The position numbers were made by a program, and so were the translations under genes. From Embleya sp040605455 (lineage in GTDB: Bacteria > Actinomycetota > Actinomycetes > Streptomycetales > Streptomycetaceae), in the NCBI RefSeq assembly GCF_040605455.1, contig NZ_JBEXCV010000105.1, forward strand, positions 1 to 32,388: a DNA stretch of 32,388 bases, in the 5' to 3' direction. Positions within the stretch are counted from its first letter, which is position 1. Every line of letters begins with the position of its first letter. Shown here one piece after another: positions 16,860 through 24,610 of the stretch. Below the pieces are notes generated by a model. The model saw only the letters and a program-made list of their open reading frames with translations. It did no database searches and was not told the origin of the DNA.

Positions 16860-17255
16860 TCAGGTCTTGCCGCCGCGCCGCAACAGGAAGGTCACGCACA
16901 GCCAGACCAGCGTGGTGGTGCAGCCCATGATGATCAGCGCGAACGCGATCACCACCAGGTAGACGCCGGACGTGGTGGCCAGCGCCGCGAACACCGCCGC
17001 GAAGAGCACCATCAGCAGCAGTACGTGCCACGTGCCGGAGAGCGTCGGTCGACGCATCCTGCGGCGGGCCCGCTTCGAGGCCGGCATCGAGCCCGCGCCC
17101 GGAACGACACGGCCGCGTGCGCCGGTCCGCCGGCGATTGCGGGAAGGACGCATCGTACGCAGCGCGAGATCCAGTTCCTGGTCCTTGCGCAGTTCGTACT
17201 CGATCTCCTCCAGCATCCGCCGCTCGCTCGGCGTCAGACGCACTTCGTCCATCAT
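16860..17255 (-). CDS. DUF3040 small membrane protein
   Basis: 131 residues. The N-terminal motif LTPSERRMLEEIEYELRKDQELDLALR is the hallmark of the actinobacterial DUF3040 family. A basic linker (SRNRRRTGARGR ... ASKRARRRMRRP) follows, then two adjacent hydrophobic helices (about residues 75-97 and 99-123) and a short basic end. Function of the family is unknown. ATG 17255 is followed directly by a second ATG at 17252; AGGGGG upstream fits the first. It is divergent from chorismate mutase, with repeated CAGGTGG elements between them. Confidence 0.85.
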   Translation of the reverse strand: MMDEVRLTPSERRMLEEIEYELRKDQELDLALRTMRPSRNRRRTGARGRVVPGAGSMPASKRARRRMRRPTLSGTWHVLLLMVLFAAVFAALATTSGVYLVVIAFALIIMGCTTTLVWLCVTFLLRRGGKT

Positions 17256-17367
17256 GTCGTTCGCCCCCTACTGCAGCCCCGGCCGCATCCCCTTGAGCAC
17301 CGCCGAACGGTCGTCGCGCCGTGACAGGGACAGCCGACGGCGCGGACCGTACTCAGAGGATCCCCCG

Positions 17368-17417
17368 CAGGTGGCGATGTGACACCTGGCAGAACGAGAG
17401 ATGACAGGTGGTGATAT
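17368..17417. promoter_or_regulatory. direct repeats CAGGTGGYGATRT with central inverted half
   Basis: CAGGTGGCGATGT (17368-17380) and CAGGTGGTGATAT (17405-17417) are direct copies 37 bases apart, and CACCTG at 17383-17388 is an inverted half between them. They lie between the divergent DUF3040 and chorismate mutase genes, a plausible regulator-binding cluster. Confidence 0.4.
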
Positions 17418-17515
17418 TTCCTTCGATCACTCGATGGGGCCATGACGGCGGGCTCCTCGTGCGCCCCGCCCGGGGCTCTCGAACGCCGTCCGCTCGCTCG
17501 TGCGACATCGCCGGG

Positions 17516-17521
17516 TAGGGT
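17516..17521 (+). promoter_or_regulatory. TAGGGT -10 box of chorismate mutase (leaderless)
   Basis: TAGGGT ends 8 bases before the ATG at 17530 and no ribosome site is present, so the mRNA probably begins at or near the start codon. A -35 box is not evident. Confidence 0.45.
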
Positions 17522-17529
17522 CACCCGTT

Positions 17530-17853
17530 ATGGCCAACGGAACCACTGACGAAACGTCGGGCGAGGCGCCCGGCAAGCCCGCCGAACTGCTCGACCTGCG
17601 GGACAGCATCGACAACATCGACGCGGCCCTGATCCATTTGCTGGCCGAGCGGTTCAAGTGCACCAAGCGGGTGGGTGTGCTCAAGGCCGAGCACAAACTG
17701 CCGCCCGCCGACCCGGCCCGCGAGGCGGTGCAGATCCGCCGGCTGCGCGCGCTGGCCGAGAGCGCCAAGCTGGACCCCGACTTCGCGGAGAAGTTCCTCA
17801 ACTTCCTGGTCGCCGAGGTGATTCACCATCACGAGGCGATCGCCCGCGCGTGA
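17530..17853 (+). CDS. chorismate mutase, AroQ type, monofunctional
   Basis: Rearranges chorismate to prephenate, the branch point to phenylalanine and tyrosine. At 107 residues it is a short all-helical AroQ domain: LLDLRDSIDNIDAALIHLLAERF with the first active-site Arg, then TKRVGVLKAEHKLPPADPAREAVQIRRL with the conserved Lys, Asp and Arg, and DFAEKFLNFLVAEVIHHHEAIAR at the end. No signal peptide, so it is cytoplasmic rather than the secreted type. ATG 17530 follows TAGGGT by 8 bases (leaderless); an in-frame GTG at 17500 lacks a ribosome site. No prephenate dehydratase or dehydrogenase is adjacent. Confidence 0.92.
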   Translation: MANGTTDETSGEAPGKPAELLDLRDSIDNIDAALIHLLAERFKCTKRVGVLKAEHKLPPADPAREAVQIRRLRALAESAKLDPDFAEKFLNFLVAEVIHHHEAIARA

Positions 17854-17921
17854 TCAACCGGTGTCCGGCTTGTCGAGTCGATTGCGTGCGGTGACCGGAT
17901 CATCCCCGTCGGTAGCGCCGC

Positions 17922-17936
17922 CTGACGTCTCGTCAG
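17922..17936. promoter_or_regulatory. CTGACG-TCT-CGTCAG inverted repeat upstream of chaplin
   Basis: Perfect 6-base arms around 3 bases, 120 bases upstream of the chaplin start and 69 bases after the chorismate mutase stop. It could be an operator or a short transcription-slowing hairpin; the arms are short. Confidence 0.3.
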
Positions 17937-17997
17937 CGCGGGTTGCTACTTACGGGGGAAGCTCGCGCGCCCCCCGTCACCGGTCTCTACCCTCGGG

Positions 17998-18035
17998 CGT
18001 TGGACGTCCCGGAACCTCGGTTCCACCGTCCAACG
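17998..18035 (+). other. two-tier hairpin in the chaplin 5' leader
   Basis: CGTTGGACG (17998-18006) pairs exactly with CGTCCAACG (18027-18035). Inside, GGAACC (18011-18016) pairs with GGTTCC (18019-18024). The structure ends 20 bases before the GTG start and would be in the mRNA leader if transcription starts upstream. Confidence 0.55.
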
Positions 18036-18055
18036 ATCGATGGGAACAACCACCA

Positions 18056-18484
18056 GTGAACAAGCTCACCAAGGGTGCGGTCGCCACCGCCGCCATTCTC
18101 GGCGGTTCGGTTGCGATGGGGGGCCAGGCGTTCGCGTCGGCCGACGCGAACGGCGCGGCCGTGGACTCGCCCGGCGTGCTCTCCGGCAACAACATCCAGG
18201 TGCCCGTGCACGTTCCGGTCAACCTGTGCGGCAACAGCGTCGACATCATCGCGGCGCTGAACCCGACCTTCGGCAACAGCTGCGTCAACGGGGACGTCGG
18301 CGAGCAGGCGACGCCGATGACCCCCGGGCACCCGGACCACACCGCGCCGCCGCACCACGCGGCCCCGGGCGACGACTGCGGGCAGGAGCAGCAGCGGCAG
18401 CCGCACCACTCCCAGGGCGACCTGTCGGAGCCGACCGACTTCCTCGCCGGTGCGGCGAACATGGCCGGTGCGATGATGGGCTGA
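18056..18484 (+). CDS. chaplin-domain protein with extended C-terminal tail
   Basis: Secreted hydrophobic coat protein of aerial hyphae and spores. 142 residues: signal peptide KLTKGAVATAAILGGSVAMGG with likely cleavage after AFA (residue 27), then a chaplin domain (about 38-78) GVLSGNNIQVPVHVPVNLCG ... LNPTFGNSC with the two conserved cysteines at 58 and 76. Short chaplins normally end there; this one continues for 64 residues rich in His, Pro, Gln and Asp, with a third cysteine (DDCGQ) and a hydrophobic end LAGAANMAGAMMG. There is no second chaplin domain and no sorting signal, so it is neither a classic short nor a long chaplin. GTG 18056 fits the signal peptide; the ribosome site is weak (GGGA at 18042). 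A hairpin precedes the start and a terminator follows. Confidence 0.88.
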   Translation: MNKLTKGAVATAAILGGSVAMGGQAFASADANGAAVDSPGVLSGNNIQVPVHVPVNLCGNSVDIIAALNPTFGNSCVNGDVGEQATPMTPGHPDHTAPPHHAAPGDDCGQEQQRQPHHSQGDLSEPTDFLAGAANMAGAMMG

Positions 18485-18506
18485 GCGCCCACCGCCGGAT
18501 TGTGCC

Positions 18507-18543
18507 GCGGCCCCGGAACACCTCCCACGTGTTCCGGGGCCGC
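18507..18543. terminator. 15-bp perfect hairpin after the chaplin gene
   Basis: GCGGCCCCGGAACAC (18507-18521) pairs exactly with 18529-18543 around a 7-base loop, 22 bases past the chaplin stop. A second short hairpin, CCGGGAT-GTG-ATCCCGG, lies at about 18559-18575. The convergent membrane gene ends at 18620, so both may serve it too. Confidence 0.8.
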
Positions 18544-18619
18544 CGGCCTGTCCGGGACCCGGGATGTGATCCCGGCGCCGGGCCCGGAGTGCCGAGTGCC
18601 CGGCGCCGAGTGCCGCGCG

Positions 18620-19201
18620 TCAGACGGGCGCGCGGTCGCGCAGCCGGCGCGGTGCGGGCTTGGGTTTGGGCGGCTTGCCGAAGGCCTCGAACGCGCCCAC
18701 CACCGAGATCACCAGGGAGATCGCGGTGATCGCACCGAGCGCGCCGAAGAAGCCGGTCAGCGCCTTGGTCCGGTCCGTGTCGCCGGTCACCAGGATCAAC
18801 AGGCCCAACAGCGCGCCGGCGATCGCCATCGCGCCCACCGTGCGGGCGAACTCGACCACCTCGTACCCGACCCGATCCATGCCGCGCCTCGGCGGTCGCC
18901 ACGGCAGCGGCCCGCCGAGGAAGTGATAGCCCACTCGCTGGTCCACCCACCGGATCGCCCGATGGCCGAACATCACGGTGATCCCGATGTACAACGCGGC
19001 GATTCCGTGCCGCGCGCCGGCGGTGGCACCGCCGCGCAGGTCCACCACGGCGACCACGAGCAGGATCACCTCCAGCAGCGGCGTGCCGTAGAGGAACACG
19101 TTGCTCAGCCGGCGGCGACGCAATGCGTAGCGGCTCAGCAGGCCCAGGGCGATCAACACCCAAAAGCCCACCTCGCAGGCCACGATCATGGCGACGACCA
19201 C
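18620..19201 (-). CDS. integral membrane protein of unknown function
   Basis: 193 residues with about five hydrophobic helices: IVACEVGFWVLIALGLLSRY, FLYGTPLLEVILLVVAVVDL, GIAALYIGITVMFGHRAIRW, TVGAMAIAGALLGLLILVTG and GALGAITAISLVISVVGAF; the end is Lys/Pro/Arg-rich and cytoplasmic. I recall similar streptomycete proteins starting near CEVGFWVLL, but none with a known role. The GTG at 19201 is chosen because GAGGAGGAG lies 6 bases upstream; the frame is open to a GTG at 19285 that would add a disordered N-terminus. Convergent with the chaplin gene, divergent from idi. Confidence 0.75.
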   Translation of the reverse strand: MVVAMIVACEVGFWVLIALGLLSRYALRRRRLSNVFLYGTPLLEVILLVVAVVDLRGGATAGARHGIAALYIGITVMFGHRAIRWVDQRVGYHFLGGPLPWRPPRRGMDRVGYEVVEFARTVGAMAIAGALLGLLILVTGDTDRTKALTGFFGALGAITAISLVISVVGAFEAFGKPPKPKPAPRRLRDRAPV

Positions 19202-19423
19202 GGCGATCTCCTCCTCGGAGCGGGGCCGGCGGGCCGCCCCTGCGGGACGAGGCGCCGGCGAGCGGACCCCACCAGCGTCTCCCACGTGGGCGGCCGGGGG
19301 ATCGTCGGCAGGTGGGATTCCGGCCTACAGACAACGATGTACCGGGGCATCGGCGCGGTATCGCGGGCCCGTGACTCGCCCGCCGGATACTGTGCAGGCA
19401 ATGCCGAACAGCAGGGAGAGCAC

Positions 19424-19975
19424 ATGGCGCAGGAGCAGCCGGACGGTCGGGTCATGGTCGAGTTGGTGGACCCACAAGGGAACACGATCGGCCTCGCGGA
19501 GAAACTGGAGGCTCACCAGCCGCCGGGCCAACTGCACCGCGCGTTCTCGGTCTTCCTCCTCGACGACGAGGGTCGGGTGTTGATGCAGCGTCGGGCTCTG
19601 ACGAAGTATCACTCGCCGGGCCGGTGGTCCAACACGTGTTGCAGCCACCCCTTTCCGGGCGAGGAGCCCAGGGAAGCGGTGCTGCGCAGACTGTCCGAGG
19701 AACTGGGCGCCAAGCCCACCGTTCTCGAATCGGCCGGCCTGGTGACCTACGACGTCACCGACGAGGTCTCGGGCCTGGTCGAGAAGGAGTTCAACCACCT
19801 CTTCGTCGGGCTGGCCGGCGGCGACCTCGGGCTCAACCCGGAGGAGGTCGACGACGTCGCGTTCGTGCCGCTGGCCGAACTGGACGCGTGGCTGGCCGCG
19901 CACGAGCACACCGCATGGCTGAGCGCGGTGCTCGACCCGGTCCGGGAACCGCTCGCCGCGCTCGCCGCTCGCTGA
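19424..19975 (+). CDS. idi: isopentenyl-diphosphate delta-isomerase, type I
   Basis: Interconverts isopentenyl and dimethylallyl diphosphate for isoprenoid synthesis. 183 residues, normal for the Nudix-fold type I enzyme. Seen: HRAFSVFLLDDEGRVLMQRR, KYHSPGRWSNTCCSHPFPGE with the active-site Cys (residue 73) and metal-binding His, the Nudix-like helix EEPREAVLRRLSEELG, and EKEFNHLFVG with the catalytic Glu. ATG 19424 follows a GGGAG ribosome site; a TACTGT -10-like box at 19388-19393 would give a short leader. No other isoprenoid gene adjoins. It converges on a lipoprotein gene with a shared terminator hairpin. Confidence 0.95.
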   Translation: MAQEQPDGRVMVELVDPQGNTIGLAEKLEAHQPPGQLHRAFSVFLLDDEGRVLMQRRALTKYHSPGRWSNTCCSHPFPGEEPREAVLRRLSEELGAKPTVLESAGLVTYDVTDEVSGLVEKEFNHLFVGLAGGDLGLNPEEVDDVAFVPLAELDAWLAAHEHTAWLSAVLDPVREPLAALAAR

Positions 19976-20029
19976 GCACGCCACGAAGGGCGGGCCCGGA
20001 CCTCGGACCCGCCCTTCGCACGTGCTCAG
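19972..20029. terminator. bidirectional terminator spanning both stop codons
   Basis: CTGAGCAC (19972-19979) pairs with GTGCTCAG (20022-20029), and inside it CGAAGGGCGGG (19984-19994) pairs with 20008-20018. The outer stem contains the TGA of idi and the stop of the minus-strand lipoprotein gene, so the genes share one compact structure. Confidence 0.8.
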
Positions 20030-21018
20030 GGCTGCGGGGGCTTCGTCCCCTGTTCCGGCCAACTCGGCCCGGGCGCCGGGACCAGCGTGGCGCGATCCGG
20101 CTTGGGCGCGGGCCCGCCGAAGACGTACTCGGTGCGCAGATGCCGGATCGCACCGGTGGCCGCGCCCTTGTCCACCACGGTCGTGCTCACCTCCGAGTAG
20201 GCGGGCAGGTGCGTGGCCGGGTCGAGCCAGAACACCGCGCGCACCGGCGAACCGCTCTGCTGACCGAAGTTCTCGATCTGGTACGGCCCCTTGGTGAAGT
20301 CGGCGACCGTGGCGCGGAACGCCTTGAGCAGCAGATCGGTGTTGACATTCGCACCGGCGCCGCCCGGCTGCGGCTTGAGGTCCACGGTCAGCCGCAGGTA
20401 GGACTTGCCTTGCTGCTGCGCCGGTTCCACCGCCGAGGGGGTCAACCAGCCCGGCGTGGCGTCGAGTTGGGTGGCGAACGTCTTGGCCTGCTCGGCGGTC
20501 AGGCCGGTCGGCAGGATGCCGTCACCGACGTACTTGCCTTCCCGGGCCATGTCCACCACGCACGGCCGCTTGGTGTCCGTCCACTGCTTGAGCGCGTTCT
20601 TGTAGCTCCACTCCTTGCCCGCCTCGCACGAGGAGCGCTTGATCGGCGCGTCCGTGGCGACCTGGTACGCGCGGTCGGTGAACGCGGTCTTGCTGCCCGC
20701 GTCGTACCAGGACCACAGGTCCTCGCGGACCGTCTGCTCCTTGGCGGTGTCACCGGTCGTGGTCCGTACCCCGTGGTACTCGACCACCTGCTGTGTGGTG
20801 GTCGCGGCCAGCAGCGCGGCCCAGACCGCCTTCGGGTCCTGGTCGCCCTTCCCGCCGGGCGCCGCGGCGCCGCCGGTCGGCGCGCCCGTGCCGCCCGTCT
20901 TCTTGTCCTGGTCGCCCTTGTCGCCGGAGTCGGACGAGCACCCCGTCAGGACGACGGCGGCGGTCAGCCCCGCCGCCGCCCAGGTGCTCCACCATCGCCC
21001 CATGCCCCCGTGTCGCAT
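20026..21018 (-). CDS. secreted lipoprotein of unknown function
   Basis: 330 residues with a lipoprotein signal: GRWW then hydrophobic AAAGLTAAVV and lipobox LTGC (acylated Cys27). Next come a Gly/Asp/Lys-rich linker (SSDSGDKGDQDKKTGG) and a soluble domain beginning KAVWAALLAATTTQQVVEYHG, with repeated beta-type segments and two cysteines (SSCEAG, KRPCVVD) that may form a disulfide. The pattern of a threonine-rich strand start and LDPATHLPAYSEV recalls LppX/LprG-like actinobacterial lipoproteins, but I cannot assign a family. ATG 21018 follows GAGGAG. It ends in a terminator shared with idi. Confidence 0.8.
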   Translation of the reverse strand: MRHGGMGRWWSTWAAAGLTAAVVLTGCSSDSGDKGDQDKKTGGTGAPTGGAAAPGGKGDQDPKAVWAALLAATTTQQVVEYHGVRTTTGDTAKEQTVREDLWSWYDAGSKTAFTDRAYQVATDAPIKRSSCEAGKEWSYKNALKQWTDTKRPCVVDMAREGKYVGDGILPTGLTAEQAKTFATQLDATPGWLTPSAVEPAQQQGKSYLRLTVDLKPQPGGAGANVNTDLLLKAFRATVADFTKGPYQIENFGQQSGSPVRAVFWLDPATHLPAYSEVSTTVVDKGAATGAIRHLRTEYVFGGPAPKPDRATLVPAPGPSWPEQGTKPPQP

Positions 21019-21152
21019 GCACAGCTCCTCGAATCGTCGGACGCTCCGTCAGCAGGCATACCGTACGCGTGAGCGAACCGGGCGTGCCCTGGGCCCGGCC
21101 ACCGGCCCCGGGTCGGCGGCCGGCGGCGGGACCGGTCGGGCGGCGGGTCCGG

Positions 21153-23528
21153 TCAGGCGAGCGAGAGCGCGGCCAGCGCCGCGTTGACGATCGAACCGGG
21201 CAGCAGGTCGTGCAGTTCGTACAGATCCTCGATCCGGCCGGTCTGGCCGAACTGGTCCACGCCCAGCGGCACGCTCGGCACGCCGAGCGCCGAACCGAGC
21301 CAGGCGAGCGTGTGCGAGGACGAGTCGTGCACGGTGACCACCGGCGCCCGATGCGGGAACGCGGTGCGCAGCGCGCCCGGCGCGGACGGCGTGGTCGCAG
21401 TGCGCACTCCCTGGCGCAGGGTGCGCTGCCAGGCGCCGTAGAGCCGGTCGGCCGAGGTGATGTCCACGACGTGCGCGGCGATGCCCTCGTCGCGCAGTTC
21501 GTGCGCGGCGGTCAGCACCTCGGGCAGTACCGCGCCGGAGGCGGCCAGGTACACGCTCGGTGCGCCCGGCAGATCCGGTGCCTCCAGGAGCCGGTAGGCG
21601 CCGGCGAGCACCTGGCGGCGCAGCAGCGCGTCGCCGAGCCGGGTCCGGGCGGCCTCGAACGGCGTCTGGTCGATCGGACGGGTGGTCAGCCGGAAGTAGT
21701 AGGCGCCGTTGTCCGGTTCGACGCCGTGGTCCGGACCGCCCGCGATCCGGCCCACCGCATCGCACAGCAGCCAGTCCAGCGCGGTTCCGTAGGCGGGCTC
21801 GATCAGCGTGGTGCCGGGCAGTTCGAGCCCGATCGACGCGGTGATCGTGGACTGGTGCGCGCCGCCCTCGGGAGCGAGCGTGACGCCGGAGGGGGTGCCG
21901 GCCACGATGAACCGCGACCCGGAGTAGACGGCGTGGATGAACGCGTCCAGGCCGCGACATACGAACGGGTCGTAGACCGTGCCGATCGGGATCAGCGGCT
22001 GCCCGGACAAGTCGCCCGCGAGGCCGAGCTGTCCGAGCAGCAGGAACAGGTTCATCTCGGAGATGCCCAGCTCGATGTGCTGCCCGCTCGGGCCCTCGAT
22101 CCACTTCAGCGCGCCTTCGCCGGACCACGCGCGGCGATCGGTGGGCGCGAAGACGCCGGTGCGGTTGATGAAGCCGGCCAGGTTGGTGGAGGTGGCCACG
22201 TCGGGCGCGGTGGTCACCAGGTACGGCGCCAGCGCCGGGTCGCGGGACAGATCGACCAGGACCCGGCCGAACGTCTCCTGGGTGGAGACCGGCTTGGTCA
22301 TCCGCTGATTGGTGGCGGCGGCGACCGGGATGCCGAGCGGGCCCGGCTTGGGGGCGCGGGCCAGGTGTTCGCGGCGCTGCCCGGCCAGGATGCCCTCGGG
22401 GGTGGCGGCGTCGAAGCGGTCCCACTCGGTGCGCTCGGTCAGGCCGAACCCGGCGCGCAGCGTGGCGACCTGATCGGTGCTCAGCAGCGCGGAGTGGTTG
22501 CGCGGGTTGCCCGCGATCGGCAGGCCCCAGCCCTTGACGGTGTACGCGAAGACCACGCTGGGTCGATCGGTGACCGCGTCGCAGCGCCGGTAGGCGTCGA
22601 GCAGGGCGGCGATGTCGTGCCCGCCGAGGTCGGTGACCAGCGCGTGCAGTTCGGCGTCGGGCACGTCCGCGACGGTGTCCGCGACGTCGGCCGGCGCGCC
22701 GTCCAGGAAGTGTGCGCGCACGTCCTGGTCGGCGAGGCCGAACAGGGCCTGGTACTGCTCGTTGGGCATCGCGTCGATCCATGCCTTGAGCACCGCACCG
22801 CCGGGCCGCTCGAACGCGGCCTGGAGCCGGCGGCCGTACTTGACCTCGACCACGTGCCAGCCGGCCGCCTCGAACTGGCCGCGCCACTGGTCGATTCGCA
22901 CCCCGGGCACCACCCGGTCCAGCGACTGCCGGTTGAAGTCGACCAGCCACATCACATTGCCCAGGCCCTGGGTGGCCGGGTCCGCGATGGCCTCCCAGAT
23001 GTTGCCCTCGTCCAGCTCGGCGTCGCCCAGGAGGGCGACGAAGCGGGATGCGGGACGCGGTCCGAAGTGCGCGTCCACGTACCGCCGGGTGGTTGCGCCG
23101 AACAGCGGCGCCGCCGCGCCCAGGCCGACCGAGCCGGTGGAGAAGTCCACCCATTCGCGGTCCGGGTCCTTGGTCCTGGAGGGGTACGACTGGAGCCCGC
23201 CCTTGGCGCGCAGCGTGGTCAGGTAGGCCCGGTCCAGATTGCCGAGCAGGTACTGGATCGCGTGGAAGACGGGCGACGCGTGCGGCTTGACGCTGATCCG
23301 GTCCGGACCGTCGAGGTGCGCGAACCACAGCGCGGTCATCGCGGACACCAGCGACGCGGAGGACGCCTGGTGGCCGCCGACCTTGATGCCGTCCGCGTTC
23401 GGGCGGTCGTGGTTGGCGGAGTCGACGATGCGCGTGGCGAGCCACAGGATGCGGCGCTGGACCGCCTCCAGGACGGGCAGGTCGATGCCGAGCGCGGCCG
23501 CGGCGTGGTCCGTGTCGCTGCGATGCAT
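21153..23528 (-). CDS. transketolase-like / pyruvate dehydrogenase E1-like ThDP enzyme
   Basis: Thiamine-diphosphate enzyme of 791 residues with the transketolase layout. N-terminal ThDP domain: DGIKVGGHQASSASLVSAMTAL, FVALLGDAELDEGNIWEAI ... MWLVDFNRQSLDR (the GD...N metal/ThDP site), YTVKGWGLPIAGNPRNH. Central domain: QHIELGISEMNLFLLLGQLG with the conserved Glu, and GVTLAPEGGAHQS. C-terminal domain: VYLAASGAVLPEVLTAAHEL and SVPLGVDQFGQTGRIEDLY. It is shorter than AceE (about 900) and resembles a separate actinomycete group often labelled pyruvate dehydrogenase E1 or transketolase; the true substrate is open. ATG 23528 follows GAGGT and is preferred over the ATG at 23564. No E2/E3 gene adjoins. 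Confidence 0.85.
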   Translation of the reverse strand: MHRSDTDHAAAALGIDLPVLEAVQRRILWLATRIVDSANHDRPNADGIKVGGHQASSASLVSAMTALWFAHLDGPDRISVKPHASPVFHAIQYLLGNLDRAYLTTLRAKGGLQSYPSRTKDPDREWVDFSTGSVGLGAAAPLFGATTRRYVDAHFGPRPASRFVALLGDAELDEGNIWEAIADPATQGLGNVMWLVDFNRQSLDRVVPGVRIDQWRGQFEAAGWHVVEVKYGRRLQAAFERPGGAVLKAWIDAMPNEQYQALFGLADQDVRAHFLDGAPADVADTVADVPDAELHALVTDLGGHDIAALLDAYRRCDAVTDRPSVVFAYTVKGWGLPIAGNPRNHSALLSTDQVATLRAGFGLTERTEWDRFDAATPEGILAGQRREHLARAPKPGPLGIPVAAATNQRMTKPVSTQETFGRVLVDLSRDPALAPYLVTTAPDVATSTNLAGFINRTGVFAPTDRRAWSGEGALKWIEGPSGQHIELGISEMNLFLLLGQLGLAGDLSGQPLIPIGTVYDPFVCRGLDAFIHAVYSGSRFIVAGTPSGVTLAPEGGAHQSTITASIGLELPGTTLIEPAYGTALDWLLCDAVGRIAGGPDHGVEPDNGAYYFRLTTRPIDQTPFEAARTRLGDALLRRQVLAGAYRLLEAPDLPGAPSVYLAASGAVLPEVLTAAHELRDEGIAAHVVDITSADRLYGAWQRTLRQGVRTATTPSAPGALRTAFPHRAPVVTVHDSSSHTLAWLGSALGVPSVPLGVDQFGQTGRIEDLYELHDLLPGSIVNAALAALSLA

Positions 23529-23934
23529 GGTTACCTCAAGATCGGTTCGGGGTGGCCGAAGCATACGGCGATCGTCTCACCATGCGATACGCGAAGCCGA
23601 TCGAGATTGCTGCCGGTGGCCGTTTCGTCGACAGAGCGTTCGCGTACTGTCGGTCCGCCCCGCGCCCCGCCATGCGCAACCGAGGGCCGTCCCGAACCGT
23701 CTCGATGCCTGCGGAGACATGCCGCGGCGGGCTCGCCGGACGGCGGGAGCATCCACGTCGCCGGGCGCGCGGGCCGGTGCGGACGGCCGGGCGCTCCCGA
23801 TTCCCGGACCGTTGCGCCCGTCGGCGGTGGTCCGGGCCGGATCCCGCCGGAGGGTCCGGCGGGATCCCCGGGGCGGGCCTGTGCCCGTCCCGGGGATCCC
23901 GGTGGTCCTGCCGAGCGTGCCGGGCAGGGCCTGC
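23529..23934. other. intergenic gap between two minus-strand genes
   Basis: These 406 bases lie downstream of the SRPBCC gene and upstream of the transketolase-like gene. No coding frame is convincing. The part near 23934 holds two hairpins sharing an arm; TATGCT on the minus strand at about 23565 is a weak candidate -10 for the transketolase-like gene. Confidence 0.5.
23839..23900. terminator. two overlapping hairpins sharing an arm
   Basis: Hairpin 1: GGATCCCGCCGG (23839-23850) with 23856-23867 around a 5-base loop. Hairpin 2: GGATCCCCGGG (23863-23873) with 23890-23900, extended inside by CGGGC/GCCCG around CTGT. They share 23863-23867 and cannot fully form together. They lie 35-96 bases beyond the SRPBCC gene stop, so terminator function is likely. 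Confidence 0.65.
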
Positions 23935-24363
23935 CTACGCGAAGCGCTCCTGGAGGGCGGCCAGGCCCGCGCCGTAGGTGCCCTCGGCGAACACCGCCTC
24001 GACGGTCTCCACGAGGTCCTCGTCGCCCTCGTAGGTGGCCGACCAGACCACCTCGCTGCCCTCCGGGTGCGGGTGCACCGCGAGCGAGCCGACGTAGTCG
24101 CTCACCGCCAGTGGCACCTGGATCAGGCGATATGTCATCCGGTGCGCGTCCGCGTCGTGGCTGAGCAGCTCCTCTCGCGAGAGCACCTCGCCGTCGATTG
24201 CGAACGCCCTTACCGCGCCCGGGGTGTTGGCGTCGCCGCCGCCCTCGATCGTGCTCGGCGGCACCACCGGGTGCCACTCGTCCAGGGCACCGAAGTCGCC
24301 GATGACCGCCCAGACCTTGTCCGGTGTGGCGGCAATCACAGCCGAGCGTGAGATTTCGTGCAT
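23935..24363 (-). CDS. SRPBCC (START-like) family protein
   Basis: 142 residues with the helix-grip fold of polyketide-cyclase/dehydrase and lipid-binding proteins: VIAATPDKVWAVIGDFGALDEWHPVV at the start, a central beta sheet with HRMTYRLIQVPLAVSDYVGSLAV, and a long C-terminal helix VETVEAVFAEGTYGAGLAALQERF. These proteins bind a hydrophobic ligand; the role here is unknown. ATG 24363; a GGAG ribosome site lies upstream. It is divergent from the M56-like gene across 247 bases and is followed by the overlapping hairpins. Confidence 0.88.
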   Translation of the reverse strand: MHEISRSAVIAATPDKVWAVIGDFGALDEWHPVVPPSTIEGGGDANTPGAVRAFAIDGEVLSREELLSHDADAHRMTYRLIQVPLAVSDYVGSLAVHPHPEGSEVVWSATYEGDEDLVETVEAVFAEGTYGAGLAALQERFA

Positions 24364-24610
24364 GAAGGCACTCCCGTGGGTTCGAAATTACGCGCGTGGA
24401 GATGGGACGATGCAATTCGATTCGGTTTCCACGCCGATTCGATCCGGGTCCGCATCGGCTCCGCAATACCACCGGGTGGTTGGTGTCCGCCGAATAAGTC
24501 ACCCGACCGATGTGGTCTGTCTCCTGGACGCGGAAACCACTTGGCGCCTAGAACCGTTGCAGGGCCGAACGGGTACGGTGGCGACGAGGCCAGAAAGGGG
24601 CGTCAAGGAC

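Noticed and set aside
19281..19290. CCCACGTGGG perfect palindrome upstream of idi
   Set aside because: A 10-base GC-rich palindrome is expected fairly often at this composition and its placement suggests no specific role.
22950..23010. GDA instead of GDG at the ThDP site of the transketolase-like enzyme as a sign of inactivation
   Set aside because: To my recollection GDAELDEGN is the normal form in this actinomycete subgroup, so it is not evidence of lost activity.
20793..24164. 1123-codon plus-strand frame
   Set aside because: Antisense to the lipoprotein, transketolase-like and SRPBCC genes, with no recognisable domain.
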